Shown piece after piece: positions 35,340 to 43,086 of a stretch of 64,000 nt of DNA (within the stretch, counting starts at the first letter, position 1; each line of letters starts with the position of its first letter). The stretch is from PMG-095 sp037200885 (lineage in GTDB: Bacteria; Myxococcota_A; Polyangia; Polyangiales; Polyangiaceae), in the NCBI GenBank assembly GCA_037200885.1, contig JBBCIN010000001.1, forward strand, positions 2,170,001 through 2,234,000. The letters are read 5' to 3'. Below the pieces are notes generated by a model. The model had not been told where the DNA came from. It saw only the letters and a program-made list of their open reading frames with translations, and made no database searches. Position numbers and translations under genes: made by a program.

Positions 35340-35401
35340 AAAAGCCAACCAACGTTGGCCTTTGCACCGTAGCGCGCCCTAGTAGAAGAGTTTAGAACCG
35401 C
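35340..35401 (+). repeat. Cassette repeat A, copy 7
   Basis: Complete copy, one A shorter at the left (GAAAAGCC). It is preceded by CGCTTCCACCC. Its end gives the stop codon of the minus-strand gene that follows. Confidence 0.85.
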
Positions 35402-35793
35402 GGCGAGCGCGGTCGCGTAGCTCCGCGCGGATTGATTCCCGCAGAATCGTTCGCGAAGCGTCCACGGCTAGTGTCGGCGATCGGTTCGTATGACCGCCGG
35501 GCTTCGCTCCAGCGTGGCCGTCTTGGATTGCCGAAAATCACGACCGCCCCGGCGTTGGCGAGGCCAATCAGCCGGCGCGCGTGAACGGCGATGTAGTCGT
35601 CCTCGGGCGGAAAACCGCCCACATCTAGCGCGTGCGAGATGATGCGAGCAATCTTGTGTTGGACCTTCTCCGTGCAGGCAAGCAAGGTCGCGTCAATCGT
35701 AGCCAACCCGCCCGATCCTAATCGTGCGGCGAGATCCGTCTCGCGTTCATCCGGCAGCTCCGGTAGCTCGTCGTCGTCATCCACCAGTAACAT
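35392..35793 (-). CDS. DUF3658-like cassette protein
   Basis: 133 residues from ATG 35793. An acidic start (DDDDELPELPDERETDLAA) is followed by ATLLACTEKVQHKIARIISH, DYIAVHARRLIGLANAGAVV and PRRPRWSEARRS. This pattern (helical stretch, then [YF]xxRRI..L...G, then a MR.SEVR-like end) fits DUF3658-type proteins. The stop codon is supplied by repeat copy 7, so gene and repeat overlap by 10 bp. Confidence 0.55.
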   Translation of the reverse strand: MLLVDDDDELPELPDERETDLAARLGSGGLATIDATLLACTEKVQHKIARIISHALDVGGFPPEDDYIAVHARRLIGLANAGAVVIFGNPRRPRWSEARRSYEPIADTSRGRFANDSAGINPRGATRPRSPRF

Positions 35794-35842
35794 GCCGAGC
35801 AGGTTACGCGAACGAACGCCGAAGCACTTCCACGGATCAATC

Positions 35843-35906
35843 AAAAAGCCAACCAACGTTGGCTTTTCTCACTGTGGCGCGCCCTAGTAGAAGAGTTTAG
35901 AACCGC
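35843..35906 (+). repeat. Cassette repeat A, copy 8
   Basis: Complete copy. The tail variant is CACTGTGGCGCGCCC, then GAGTTTAGAACCGC. Confidence 0.85.
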
Positions 35907-35986
35907 GGCGGACCAAATGCTGGCGGAAGCCCGGTGTCTTTCGCGTACCGCTTTGCACGCTTGAGCTCCTGCTCTAAAGTTCAACC

Positions 35987-36223
35987 GTGAACCCCACCGC
36001 GACAGACCAGACGCCCTCCGAGCATCCGCGGTCGGAGACCGCGCGGGCGGCGGTTGGGTCGTTGGCTGAAGGTGATGTGCACCCGGCCTACGACTCAGCG
36101 GGAGTCGACCGGTCCCTCATCCGTTGGATGCTGAGCCTGACACCCAGCGAAAGACTCCGACACGTACAAGGCACAATCGACCTCGTGCGCGACGTCCGCC
36201 GCGTGCCGAATGGCAATCGCTGA
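35987..36223 (+). CDS. Small partner protein of nucleotidyltransferase module
   Basis: 78 residues. A polar N-terminus is followed by the segment VDRSLIRWMLSLTPSERLRH then VQGTIDLVRDVRR. I recall this kind of segment in short proteins encoded directly upstream of nucleotidyltransferases. It overlaps the enzyme gene by 14 bp, so the two are translationally coupled. Its role (antitoxin or cofactor) is unknown. Confidence 0.65.
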   Translation: MNPTATDQTPSEHPRSETARAAVGSLAEGDVHPAYDSAGVDRSLIRWMLSLTPSERLRHVQGTIDLVRDVRRVPNGNR

Positions 36224-36689
36224 CATTATTCAGACCCTCGTAGCTCACGATGTCGAGTTCATCATCGTGGGTGGCATGGCGGCCGTGCTGCAAGGCGCGC
36301 CGGTTCACACGATCGATCTGGACATCGTGTACGCCCTGTCTGAATCGAACATCGTTCGGCTGGAGCTGGCGTTGACCGAGCTCGGTGCGGTTTTTCGCGA
36401 CGATCCACGCCGAATCGCCCCGAACCGTTCGCATCTTCACAGCCGTGGTCACAAGCTGCTTCAAACCACGGCCGGTCCGCTCGATGCGTTGGCGACGATT
36501 GAAGCGAACACGACCTTCGAGGACTTGCTCCCGGATAGTGAGTGGCTGGAGATCGAAGGGGCGCGTTTCAAGGTGCTCTCGCTCGCGCGGCTGATTGTCG
36601 TGAAAGAGCAGCTCAATCGTCCGAAGGACCAAGCCATGCTCGTACTGCTCCGCGCGACGCTGGACGAAGTCCAGAAGCGCCGCCCGTAG
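36210..36689 (+). CDS. Nucleotidyltransferase-fold protein (MNT/DUF6036-like)
   Basis: 159 residues, intact. The fold motifs are FIIVGGMAAVLQG (about 17-29) and HTIDLDIVYAL (D-x-D, about 33-43). ALTELGAVFRDDPRRIAPNR and WLEIEGARFKVLSLARLIVV follow. Proteins of this type transfer AMP or NMP to proteins or tRNA and often act in toxin-antitoxin modules. It is the only undamaged one of the three modules in the array. Confidence 0.75.
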   Translation: MAIADIIQTLVAHDVEFIIVGGMAAVLQGAPVHTIDLDIVYALSESNIVRLELALTELGAVFRDDPRRIAPNRSHLHSRGHKLLQTTAGPLDALATIEANTTFEDLLPDSEWLEIEGARFKVLSLARLIVVKEQLNRPKDQAMLVLLRATLDEVQKRRP

Positions 36690-36718
36690 CGGCGCAGCGC
36701 TGCCGCCGCCCGGCGTTC

Positions 36719-36782
36719 AAAAAGCCAACCGTCGTTGGACTTTCTCAGCGTGGCGCGCCCCAGTTGAGGAGTTTAAAACCGC
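36719..36782 (+). repeat. Cassette repeat A, copy 9
   Basis: Slightly diverged copy: loop CCGTCG, tail GCGCGCCCCAGTTGAG and GAGTTTAAAACCGC. Confidence 0.85.
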
Positions 36783-36787
36783 CGCTG

Positions 36788-37423
36788 TCACGCAGGGGAA
36801 CCCGGGAGCATGAGCAGATAGCGGGTACAGAGCTCTGCGAGGGCTTGCTCGAACTGAGGGCGTTCGAGCAGATCGGGACGCTCGAGAATGGCGGCGTGCA
36901 AGGTTGCCTCGAGCGAAACACCCAACACGAAGCTTGCTACATCATAGTCGACTTGGCGCAGCTCTGCTTGCCGAGCCTCCAGAAGCTGACGGAACTGATC
37001 ACGCGCCTGGCGAACCTGACCCCTCACGAAGTTCGATTGACCGAGACTCGGCACCAGCTTCAGCAACGTACGGTACAATTTCAGATGGCGACGATGGTGA
37101 TCGACAAGGTGTCGCACCACCTGTCGCACCAAGACATCGAGCGGCTGGTTCGGGGCTGTCTGCACGAGTGATAAGGCCTCGTCGATGTCGCCTTGGGCCT
37201 GTCGTCTGATCAGAGCTGCGACCAGCGCCTGCTTGCTAGAAAAATACTGATATAGCGAACCAACGCTGACGCCGGCCTGCTCTGCGATCGCGTTCGTGGT
37301 GGTTTTATCCAGGTCGGCACGATTCAAAATGCGAGTCATGGCATCGAGCAGGACTCCGACCAGGGCTCGTGAGCGCGCTTGGCGCGGCTGTTTTCTGGGC
37401 GCTCGAGAGGCTTGATCGGTCAC
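36788..37423 (-). CDS. TetR-family regulator
   Basis: 211 residues from GTG 37423. Helix-turn-helix: KTTTNAIAEQAGVSVGSLYQ then YFSSKQALVAALI. The helical C-terminal domain ends LCTRYLLMLPGSPA, six bases from repeat copy 9. It is divergent from the flavin monooxygenase; a palindrome lies between them. Confidence 0.82.
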   Translation of the reverse strand: MTDQASRAPRKQPRQARSRALVGVLLDAMTRILNRADLDKTTTNAIAEQAGVSVGSLYQYFSSKQALVAALIRRQAQGDIDEALSLVQTAPNQPLDVLVRQVVRHLVDHHRRHLKLYRTLLKLVPSLGQSNFVRGQVRQARDQFRQLLEARQAELRQVDYDVASFVLGVSLEATLHAAILERPDLLERPQFEQALAELCTRYLLMLPGSPA

Positions 37424-37460
37424 TGTGTTGCCTTTCGAAACGCGAGTTGAGTCGGTCGAG

Positions 37461-37473
37461 GTAGACGGTCTAC
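37461..37473. promoter_or_regulatory. Candidate TetR operator
   Basis: Perfect palindrome GTAGAC-G-GTCTAC in the 68-bp space between divergent tetR and monooxygenase genes. Confidence 0.4.
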
Positions 37474-37491
37474 AAAGCTCAGCATCCTCCA

Positions 37492-38631
37492 ATGTCCTTC
37501 GACGAAATCGTCTTGATCGCAGGGGCCGGCATCGGTGGCTTGGCGCTTGGCGCTGCCTTGCAGCAGGCACGGATAAAGTACGAGATTTTCGAGCGCGCGG
37601 CGACCCTGCGCGAAGCCGGCGCGGGGATCTTGGTTCAGGCTGGCGCCATGCGCGCGCTTCGCCAGATCGGTCTGGAGTCCGAAGTGGTGAGCTTGGGCTG
37701 CGAGCTCGAGCGCGGGACGGGGCGAAACGTTTCGGGCACCTTGCTCAGCGCGACCCCGTTCGAGCAGCTGGGGGCCCCGACTGTGGCTATCCATCGCGGC
37801 CGGCTTCACGCGGCACTTCTTGGAGTGCTCGAAAAGGGCCACGTCCATCTTGGTCGAGCGATCCGCGACTTCGAACAGGACGAGCACGGCGTGCGCGCCC
37901 TGTTCGACGATGGTGGTCGCTCCTTTGTTGGTGGGCTCTTGATCGGGGCTGACGGACTCCGCTCTGCGGTGCGAGGCCAGCTCTTCGGAGACGCTGCGCC
38001 TCGCTACGCCGGGTACACGAGTTGGCGTGGCATTGCGCCCTGCGCAGGGCTAGTTCCGCACAAAGAGCTTCTAGAAATCTGGGGTCGGGGTCTCCGCTTC
38101 GGCGCAGTTTCGCTCGGCCCCGATGAAACCTATTGGTTCGCTGTTGCAAACGCTCCCGCAGGCGAACTCGATACAGATCCTCGCGGCGCGGTTTTGGCGC
38201 GCTTCGCTCATTTCTCGGCTCAGGTGCTCGCGCTCGTGCGAGCGACTCCCACAGAATCAGTCCTGCGGACAGATATCGAGGATAGAGCGCCGGTCGCTAC
38301 TTGGTCCCGCGATCGCGTCGCTTTGTTGGGCGATGCAGCTCACCCGACGACTCCCAATCTAGGCCAAGGCGGCAGTATGGCGATCGAAGACGCAGTCGTG
38401 CTCGCACATTGCCTCTCGACCTGTGCGTCGGTACGAGAGGCCCTAGCCGCTTACGAGCGTGCCCGCGTGGCGCGGACAACCGCGATCGTCAATGCTTCTT
38501 GGCGCTTCGGCCGTGTCGCGCAAATGGAAGGTCGTTTCAGTTGTTGGTTGCGCGATCTCGCGCTCCGCTCGACTCCACAAAGCGTGATTCGTCGTCGATT
38601 GCTCGAGAGCGCGTCCTTTTCACTCGTCTGA
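37492..38631 (+). CDS. FAD-dependent monooxygenase
   Basis: 379 residues. The dinucleotide motif is GAGIGGLALGAALQQ near the N-terminus. LLIGADGLRSAVR is the DG motif, and RVALLGDAAHPTTPNLGQGG is the GD motif that binds the FAD ribityl. These three place it in the salicylate/urate-hydroxylase-like class A flavoprotein group. The substrate is unknown. The divergent TetR suggests induction by an aromatic compound or xenobiotic. Confidence 0.87.
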   Translation: MSFDEIVLIAGAGIGGLALGAALQQARIKYEIFERAATLREAGAGILVQAGAMRALRQIGLESEVVSLGCELERGTGRNVSGTLLSATPFEQLGAPTVAIHRGRLHAALLGVLEKGHVHLGRAIRDFEQDEHGVRALFDDGGRSFVGGLLIGADGLRSAVRGQLFGDAAPRYAGYTSWRGIAPCAGLVPHKELLEIWGRGLRFGAVSLGPDETYWFAVANAPAGELDTDPRGAVLARFAHFSAQVLALVRATPTESVLRTDIEDRAPVATWSRDRVALLGDAAHPTTPNLGQGGSMAIEDAVVLAHCLSTCASVREALAAYERARVARTTAIVNASWRFGRVAQMEGRFSCWLRDLALRSTPQSVIRRRLLESASFSLV

Positions 38632-38713
38632 GCGCGCGGCGAACTGAGTTGCACCAGGCAATCCACTGCGACCTCGACGCTCACGCGCTCGCCTAGGTCA
38701 TTTTCCATTTTCG

Positions 38714-38746
38714 TCTTGGCGCCCTAGCAGAAGAGTTTAGAACCGC
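38714..38746 (+). repeat. Cassette repeat A, copy 10 (tail only)
   Basis: Only CTTGGCGCCCTAGCAG and GAGTTTAGAACCGC remain. The hairpin half is replaced by ATTTTCCATTTTCGT. Confidence 0.75.
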
Positions 38747-38783
38747 CACTACTCAGTGACGAGATGTACTCGGCGCGCCTGCG

Positions 38784-39230
38784 CTAGCAAAGATACAGAT
38801 CTCGCTTGCGCGCCGCACGCGCGCTAAAGAAGAGCATGACCGGCCCGAAAGCGAGCAGGCACAGGCCAACGTCAGGCAGGACGTCGCACAGATGATCCGG
38901 AGGGTAGCCCCGCAGTATTTCTGTCCCATAGTGGATGCCTGCGCGCACTAGTCCGGTCAGGATGCCGGCGGCTAGCCCGTGGCTCGCGCGCACTCCCTTC
39001 GAATTGCCGAGGATCGACCCGGCAATGGCGCTCAAGACGACGGCGTCCGCGTAAACAGCCAGATGACCGACCCAGCTCGGCTCAACGCCCACTCCGTGCG
39101 AGCCATGCTCCATGAATGGAATGAGCAGCATCACGTACACGAATGGCAGAGTGACCACATGCCCTGCGACCACGACCATGCTCGCGATGGCGACCTTCCA
39201 CATGGGCGTGAACGAAGGCATTGGCTTCAT
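38784..39230 (-). CDS. Small polytopic membrane protein
   Basis: 148 residues with four predicted helices (VAIASMVVVAGHVVTLPFVY, LAVYADAVVLSAIAGSIL, GLAAGILTGLVRAGIHYG, VGLCLLAFGPVMLFFSARAA). The C-terminus is basic (RKRDLYLC). No family is recognised. It is a single-gene cassette. Confidence 0.55.
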   Translation of the reverse strand: MKPMPSFTPMWKVAIASMVVVAGHVVTLPFVYVMLLIPFMEHGSHGVGVEPSWVGHLAVYADAVVLSAIAGSILGNSKGVRASHGLAAGILTGLVRAGIHYGTEILRGYPPDHLCDVLPDVGLCLLAFGPVMLFFSARAARKRDLYLC

Positions 39231-39277
39231 TGTGCCCGCTCACGAGTGTACGTTTAGCGGCACTTCCACCTCCCCTC

Positions 39278-39341
39278 AAAAAGCCAACCATCGTTGGCCT
39301 TTTGCAGCATGGCGCGCCCTAGTAGAAGAATTTAGAACCGC
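39278..39341 (+). repeat. Cassette repeat A, copy 11
   Basis: Complete copy with loop CCATCG and tail CAGCATGGCGCGCCC, GAATTTAGAACCGC. CACTTCCACC lies upstream. Confidence 0.85.
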
Positions 39342-39446
39342 CTCCAGGTCGGCGTAGTCCGGAAGACACGGACTTCATTCGCGAGTCGTTTCCGGGCGGC
39401 GCCTTGGTCGCCTGTTCGGCGATCAGAATGCATCCGGCGCGAGAGA

Positions 39447-39776
39447 TTAAGCCGAGAACGCGCGCGCTCCGCCCTCGTGGCGAACGAAGACGCTGACACC
39501 GTGCGTCTCGGGAGGAATGCGGCCCTCCGCCCTTGCAAGTTCGAGCGGAACTGACGGATCGATGCGAACGCTTACGACGTAGCCATGCCGCGCGTCGCGC
39601 TCGACCGCGATGCCATTCAACCATTCGAATTCGTCTAAAGCGTCCCCCAATGCCTCTGCGCGGAGGCGACCTTCGCCTTGATCGTTGGGGTAGGCGCATA
39701 TCGAGAGCGTAGGTTGCGCCTTGCTTCGCCCGGGACCAGCGCGCAAGCAATTCATCGAGCGCTGATCGACAGACAA
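39447..39776 (-). CDS. Small hypothetical protein
   Basis: Minus-strand frame of up to 109 residues. The likely coding part is RAEALGDALDEFEWLNGIAV, YVVSVRIDPSVPLELARAEG and HGVSVFVRHEGGARAFSA. This is beta-strand-rich and acidic-basic balanced. The start is uncertain and may overlap the 5' end of the divergent caspase gene. The family is not recognised. Confidence 0.35.
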   Translation of the reverse strand: MSVDQRSMNCLRAGPGRSKAQPTLSICAYPNDQGEGRLRAEALGDALDEFEWLNGIAVERDARHGYVVSVRIDPSVPLELARAEGRIPPETHGVSVFVRHEGGARAFSA

Positions 39777-42023
39777 TCCATCGGGTTGCCGGTGGAGAAC
39801 GTGACGTTACTCATCGACCCTCAGCGGGACGCTCTCTTCGACGCAATACGTGCATTGGCGGCGCGGGCAGCCCCCGAAGCGATGCTCTTCTTCTACTACG
39901 TGGGACATGGCGAGGCGGTCGCCGACGAGCACTACCTGTTGCCGATCGATGCGAGCCTCGACGACCTTTCTGGGACTAGCATCAGTGCCGCCGCGATCGC
40001 GTCCATCTTACTCACCGTTCCGGCATTCGGCGTCCTAGCCATGTTGGACTGCTGCCACGGGGCGGCATTCGTCCGCTCCGCCGGGATCCACTTGACGCAA
40101 TCGCCGGATGTCGCCTTCCGACGCGTGCTATGCGCTGCAAGTACCTCGCAGCAAGCTTGGGAGTTCCCGGACGCCGGCACGTTGCTCTCGCGGAATGTGG
40201 CGAAGGTTCTACGCGGCGAGCTCGTGGTTTCGGAAAACCGAGGACAAATCTATCACGATGACCTGAAGCGCGAACTCAATCGCGCGATCGCGCAAGACCT
40301 AGAGAGGTTGAAGCAAGACGCCCTCCTCCAACAGCTCGTCGAGGCAAGCTTCGGGCTTGCCGATCCGCTGGTGTTCGTGCACCGTGGTTTGTCGGCCGAC
40401 GGAGTCGCGGTTCGAACGCTTCGCTACGATCGCAGGTACGTTCGAAACCGAATTTTCATCGTGCTTCGATGGGTAGCGAGCCTACTCGCTCTTGCCCTCG
40501 GAATGTTTTACATCTTCGCAGACAACTCGCAGATCGCGACGTTCGAGAACGGGCGCATCGTAATCGACCGCGGGTTCATGTCGCTGAACCCCCCAGGCTA
40601 TCCGGTCTTGCAATTCACTACGGATGTCTTAGCCAACGGCACGAATGGCGATGATGACTTCAAGCAAAGCGGCCGTGGACGCTTGCCCGGACCACTTCTG
40701 GGGTCCGTAGGCCCGGAACTCGAAAAACACTTGAGTCCGGAGTGGCAGGCGGTCCTGTTCGCGCTCGATGGACGAACGAAAGGAGCGCAGCGGTTGACGA
40801 GTGAACTAGCGGCACGGCTGGCCGCGCCCGGCGTGCCCGATTGGCCTTCGGCGGCGGCAATAGCTGATCTCGGCATGATTTCGGCTGCCGACCATGAACT
40901 CCTGCTGACCACCATCGCCGAAGTCGGGGGGACAGCGCCGAGCGACGTGTCGCGGGCAGCTTTCAATGCCCTCACGCGACACGCTCCAGAACTTGCCATC
41001 GAGGATTCACTCAATGATGACTTGAGCCGAGACGGTCCTGATTGGATGATTTTGGAGGCGCTGGATGCGCCATGCACGGCGAGCATTAAGAACTACCTCG
41101 ATAAGGTAGTCCAAAAATCACCCTCGGACTTCGCCTCCGGTCCTGAACTCGAACCGTGGAAGGGCGCCGTCATTCGGACGCAATGCAGGTTAAACGACCA
41201 AAGCCTGAGCCTCATGACTTCGCTCGGCTGGAAGGACTGGGTAAAGCTGGTCGACACGCTCACCCAGGATCCCGCGCGAGTGGCGTGGCTCGCAGGCAAA
41301 GTCAACGATGAGCTTGCGCCAATCCTAGCGGGCAATCGCGATTTCGCGGCCATCGGTTCCCTGGAGGAAGACATCGACCATTTGGCGATGGTCGATCCTC
41401 GGCGCTTGCCCGACGCGCTAAAGCAGCTTCTCGGCGCCACGGACGAGCGATTGAGGCGCTCGGCCGAGGCTGCGCTTCGGTTGCGCCCGGGTCAGTTCGA
41501 TTCGAGCATGCCGGCCGCTGCACAACACTTCCCTGCGCCAAACGAGGCTGCGCTTCTTCACGGATTCAGTAAGATGACGAATCAGGACATTGCCGCCGCC
41601 GTGGTGCACTCGACTGTCAGCACGACCTTGCTAGACGAGATGCGGAAGCGCCTGGGGCGCGACGTCGAACGACACCGCGCAGCCATCGTACTTTCGATGA
41701 TGGGCTCGCCAAAGGATCTGGAAGAACTCCTCAATTCACCATATTCGACGGTCAGAGACATGGCTGCGACGTACGGCGCATTCAATGTCGATGCAGCGAG
41801 AGCGGCCATCCGCTCGATTCCTGCCAAGGCTCGGGCCGTCGCACCATTTCAACTAACCGAGCAGCTCCGGAAACTGGACGTGCTGCAGCCTCTGCTCTCG
41901 CGCGTCCCCGCGAGAGCAGTCAAGCTCCTCGCGAGCGAGTTGCTGCGAGATACCGCCTACGGACTTGGTGAGGGCGCGCGGTTGCGGATCGCCGAGGTGA
42001 TGGAGATGGGGTCGGCGCGATAG
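39678..42023 (+). CDS. Caspase-like (C14) protease with membrane helix and helical-repeat C-terminus
   Basis: 781 residues from TTG 39678 (GGAGG 11 bases upstream). Caspase domain about 1-235: first strand LIVGVGAY, catalytic His77 in FFYYVGHGEA, catalytic Cys in AMLDCCHG (about 125-126). One membrane helix lies at about 259-281 (FIVLRWVASLLALALGMFYIF). The last ~490 residues are helical and repeat-like (RLPDALKQLLGATDERLRRS, then GSPKDLEELLNSPYSTVRDM), resembling HEAT repeats. Bacterial caspase-like proteases often serve as effectors in antiphage or cell-suicide systems. It is the single large gene of its cassette. Confidence 0.75.
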   Translation: MIVGVGAYRERRLRLASPGTSAQAIHRALIDRQSIGLPVENVTLLIDPQRDALFDAIRALAARAAPEAMLFFYYVGHGEAVADEHYLLPIDASLDDLSGTSISAAAIASILLTVPAFGVLAMLDCCHGAAFVRSAGIHLTQSPDVAFRRVLCAASTSQQAWEFPDAGTLLSRNVAKVLRGELVVSENRGQIYHDDLKRELNRAIAQDLERLKQDALLQQLVEASFGLADPLVFVHRGLSADGVAVRTLRYDRRYVRNRIFIVLRWVASLLALALGMFYIFADNSQIATFENGRIVIDRGFMSLNPPGYPVLQFTTDVLANGTNGDDDFKQSGRGRLPGPLLGSVGPELEKHLSPEWQAVLFALDGRTKGAQRLTSELAARLAAPGVPDWPSAAAIADLGMISAADHELLLTTIAEVGGTAPSDVSRAAFNALTRHAPELAIEDSLNDDLSRDGPDWMILEALDAPCTASIKNYLDKVVQKSPSDFASGPELEPWKGAVIRTQCRLNDQSLSLMTSLGWKDWVKLVDTLTQDPARVAWLAGKVNDELAPILAGNRDFAAIGSLEEDIDHLAMVDPRRLPDALKQLLGATDERLRRSAEAALRLRPGQFDSSMPAAAQHFPAPNEAALLHGFSKMTNQDIAAAVVHSTVSTTLLDEMRKRLGRDVERHRAAIVLSMMGSPKDLEELLNSPYSTVRDMAATYGAFNVDAARAAIRSIPAKARAVAPFQLTEQLRKLDVLQPLLSRVPARAVKLLASELLRDTAYGLGEGARLRIAEVMEMGSAR

Positions 42024-42074
42024 TAACATTGCCCAAACCGCACTTGAACGCACGTCGCTTCCATACACCCCACG

Positions 42075-42136
42075 AAAAGCCAACCAACGTTGGCCTTTTC
42101 AGCATGGCGCGCCCTAGTAGAAGAGTTTAGAACCGC
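42075..42136 (+). repeat. Cassette repeat A, copy 12
   Basis: Complete copy preceded by CGCTTCCATACACC. Stem GCCAACCAACGTTGGC, tail CAGCATGGCGCGCCC, GAGTTTAGAACCGC. Confidence 0.85.
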
Positions 42137-42272
42137 GATGCGCGTTGCAGCGTAGGCCTCAATAAAAAAGGAAGAGCCAAGCCTTTGGCTCGCTCGATGT
42201 GCCTTGGAGTCGGATCACTCAGGCGAGCGGTACGATACACACAGGCGACTGCGAGGTGCCTGTTCCGGACGT

Positions 42273-42992
42273 TTAAGTCGCAGACGGCGTCGAGATCCGA
42301 GCGCGAGGAGGAGGAGACGGAGGATTGCTGGTGCGGAACATCCCGCTCTCTCGCCGTTCCGGTGTAGCCACTTCCCGGGGTGCTGGCTCGCTCATAGCCT
42401 CGTCAAGTAAGCGATTGAGTTCTTCCGAGGCGTACCTTGCGCGATGAGGAGCCTTGTTCCTATTTCCCTGAACGGCCGCTCTCCTTCCCGCGGAAGTCAG
42501 GCTTACCCACCGTTCGCGCCCCTCCTTAACGGACGCAAGCAGATCGGCTTGGGTTAGGGCGCTTACTTCCCGCCCCAACTGGCTGAGGCTTATGCCCAGC
42601 TTCTCGGCGAGCTCGGCTAGTGTGCGATCTCCCTTCTTGAGGGCCAAAAGGATTGGAACCGCATTTTTTCGCCGAAGAGCCGCCCTTGCCGTTCGAGGTG
42701 TGGCGAGGGAGAGGTAGACACGGAGCAAGGTCAGTACGCCTTTGATTTGGCCTTCGCATAGTGTCGCTCGTGTAGAATTTGCGGAGTCACTAGTTACCCA
42801 ATCGGGGAGGTCGCAAAAACACTCGCTGAGGACTACGAGATTGGAAGCCGCTCTTCGAACAGCCTCCTCGTCGCCCCCCAGCAATGAGGGCAACGTGGAT
42901 ACCACCGCGTCAGCCACTGCGTGGTCAAGGAGCGTCAAATCGCGCTTTTCAAACGCAAGCCGCGCTGCGGCCTCCGCGTGCTCTGCTGACAT
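42273..42992 (-). CDS. Winged-helix DNA-binding protein
   Basis: 239 residues. An acidic helical N-terminal half (residues 1-105) precedes a winged helix: RRKNAVPILLALKKGDRTLA, ELAEKLGISLSQLGREVSAL, then ADLLASVKEGRERWVSLT. The C-terminus is Pro/Arg-rich. It lies 94 bp downstream of the nitrilase-like gene on the same strand. The pair forms one cassette, so it may be its regulator or a DNA-binding partner. Confidence 0.65.
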   Translation of the reverse strand: MSAEHAEAAARLAFEKRDLTLLDHAVADAVVSTLPSLLGGDEEAVRRAASNLVVLSECFCDLPDWVTSDSANSTRATLCEGQIKGVLTLLRVYLSLATPRTARAALRRKNAVPILLALKKGDRTLAELAEKLGISLSQLGREVSALTQADLLASVKEGRERWVSLTSAGRRAAVQGNRNKAPHRARYASEELNRLLDEAMSEPAPREVATPERRESGMFRTSNPPSPPPRARISTPSAT

Positions 42993-43086
42993 CCCGCGGA
43001 ATCTAGTATTTGTCGATGGATAGTCAACTGTCCGTGTAGCATTAAGACGTCAAGGGCGCGTTGCTGCGGGAAATTCGGTAATAAAT

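Noticed and set aside
35287..35401. Canonical attC site (GTCTAAC at 35294 resembles a RYYYAAC core)
   Set aside because: The match comes from the end of the vapC coding sequence (GTC TAA) and is not kept in the other copies; the right side GTTTAGAAC does not fit GTTRRRY.
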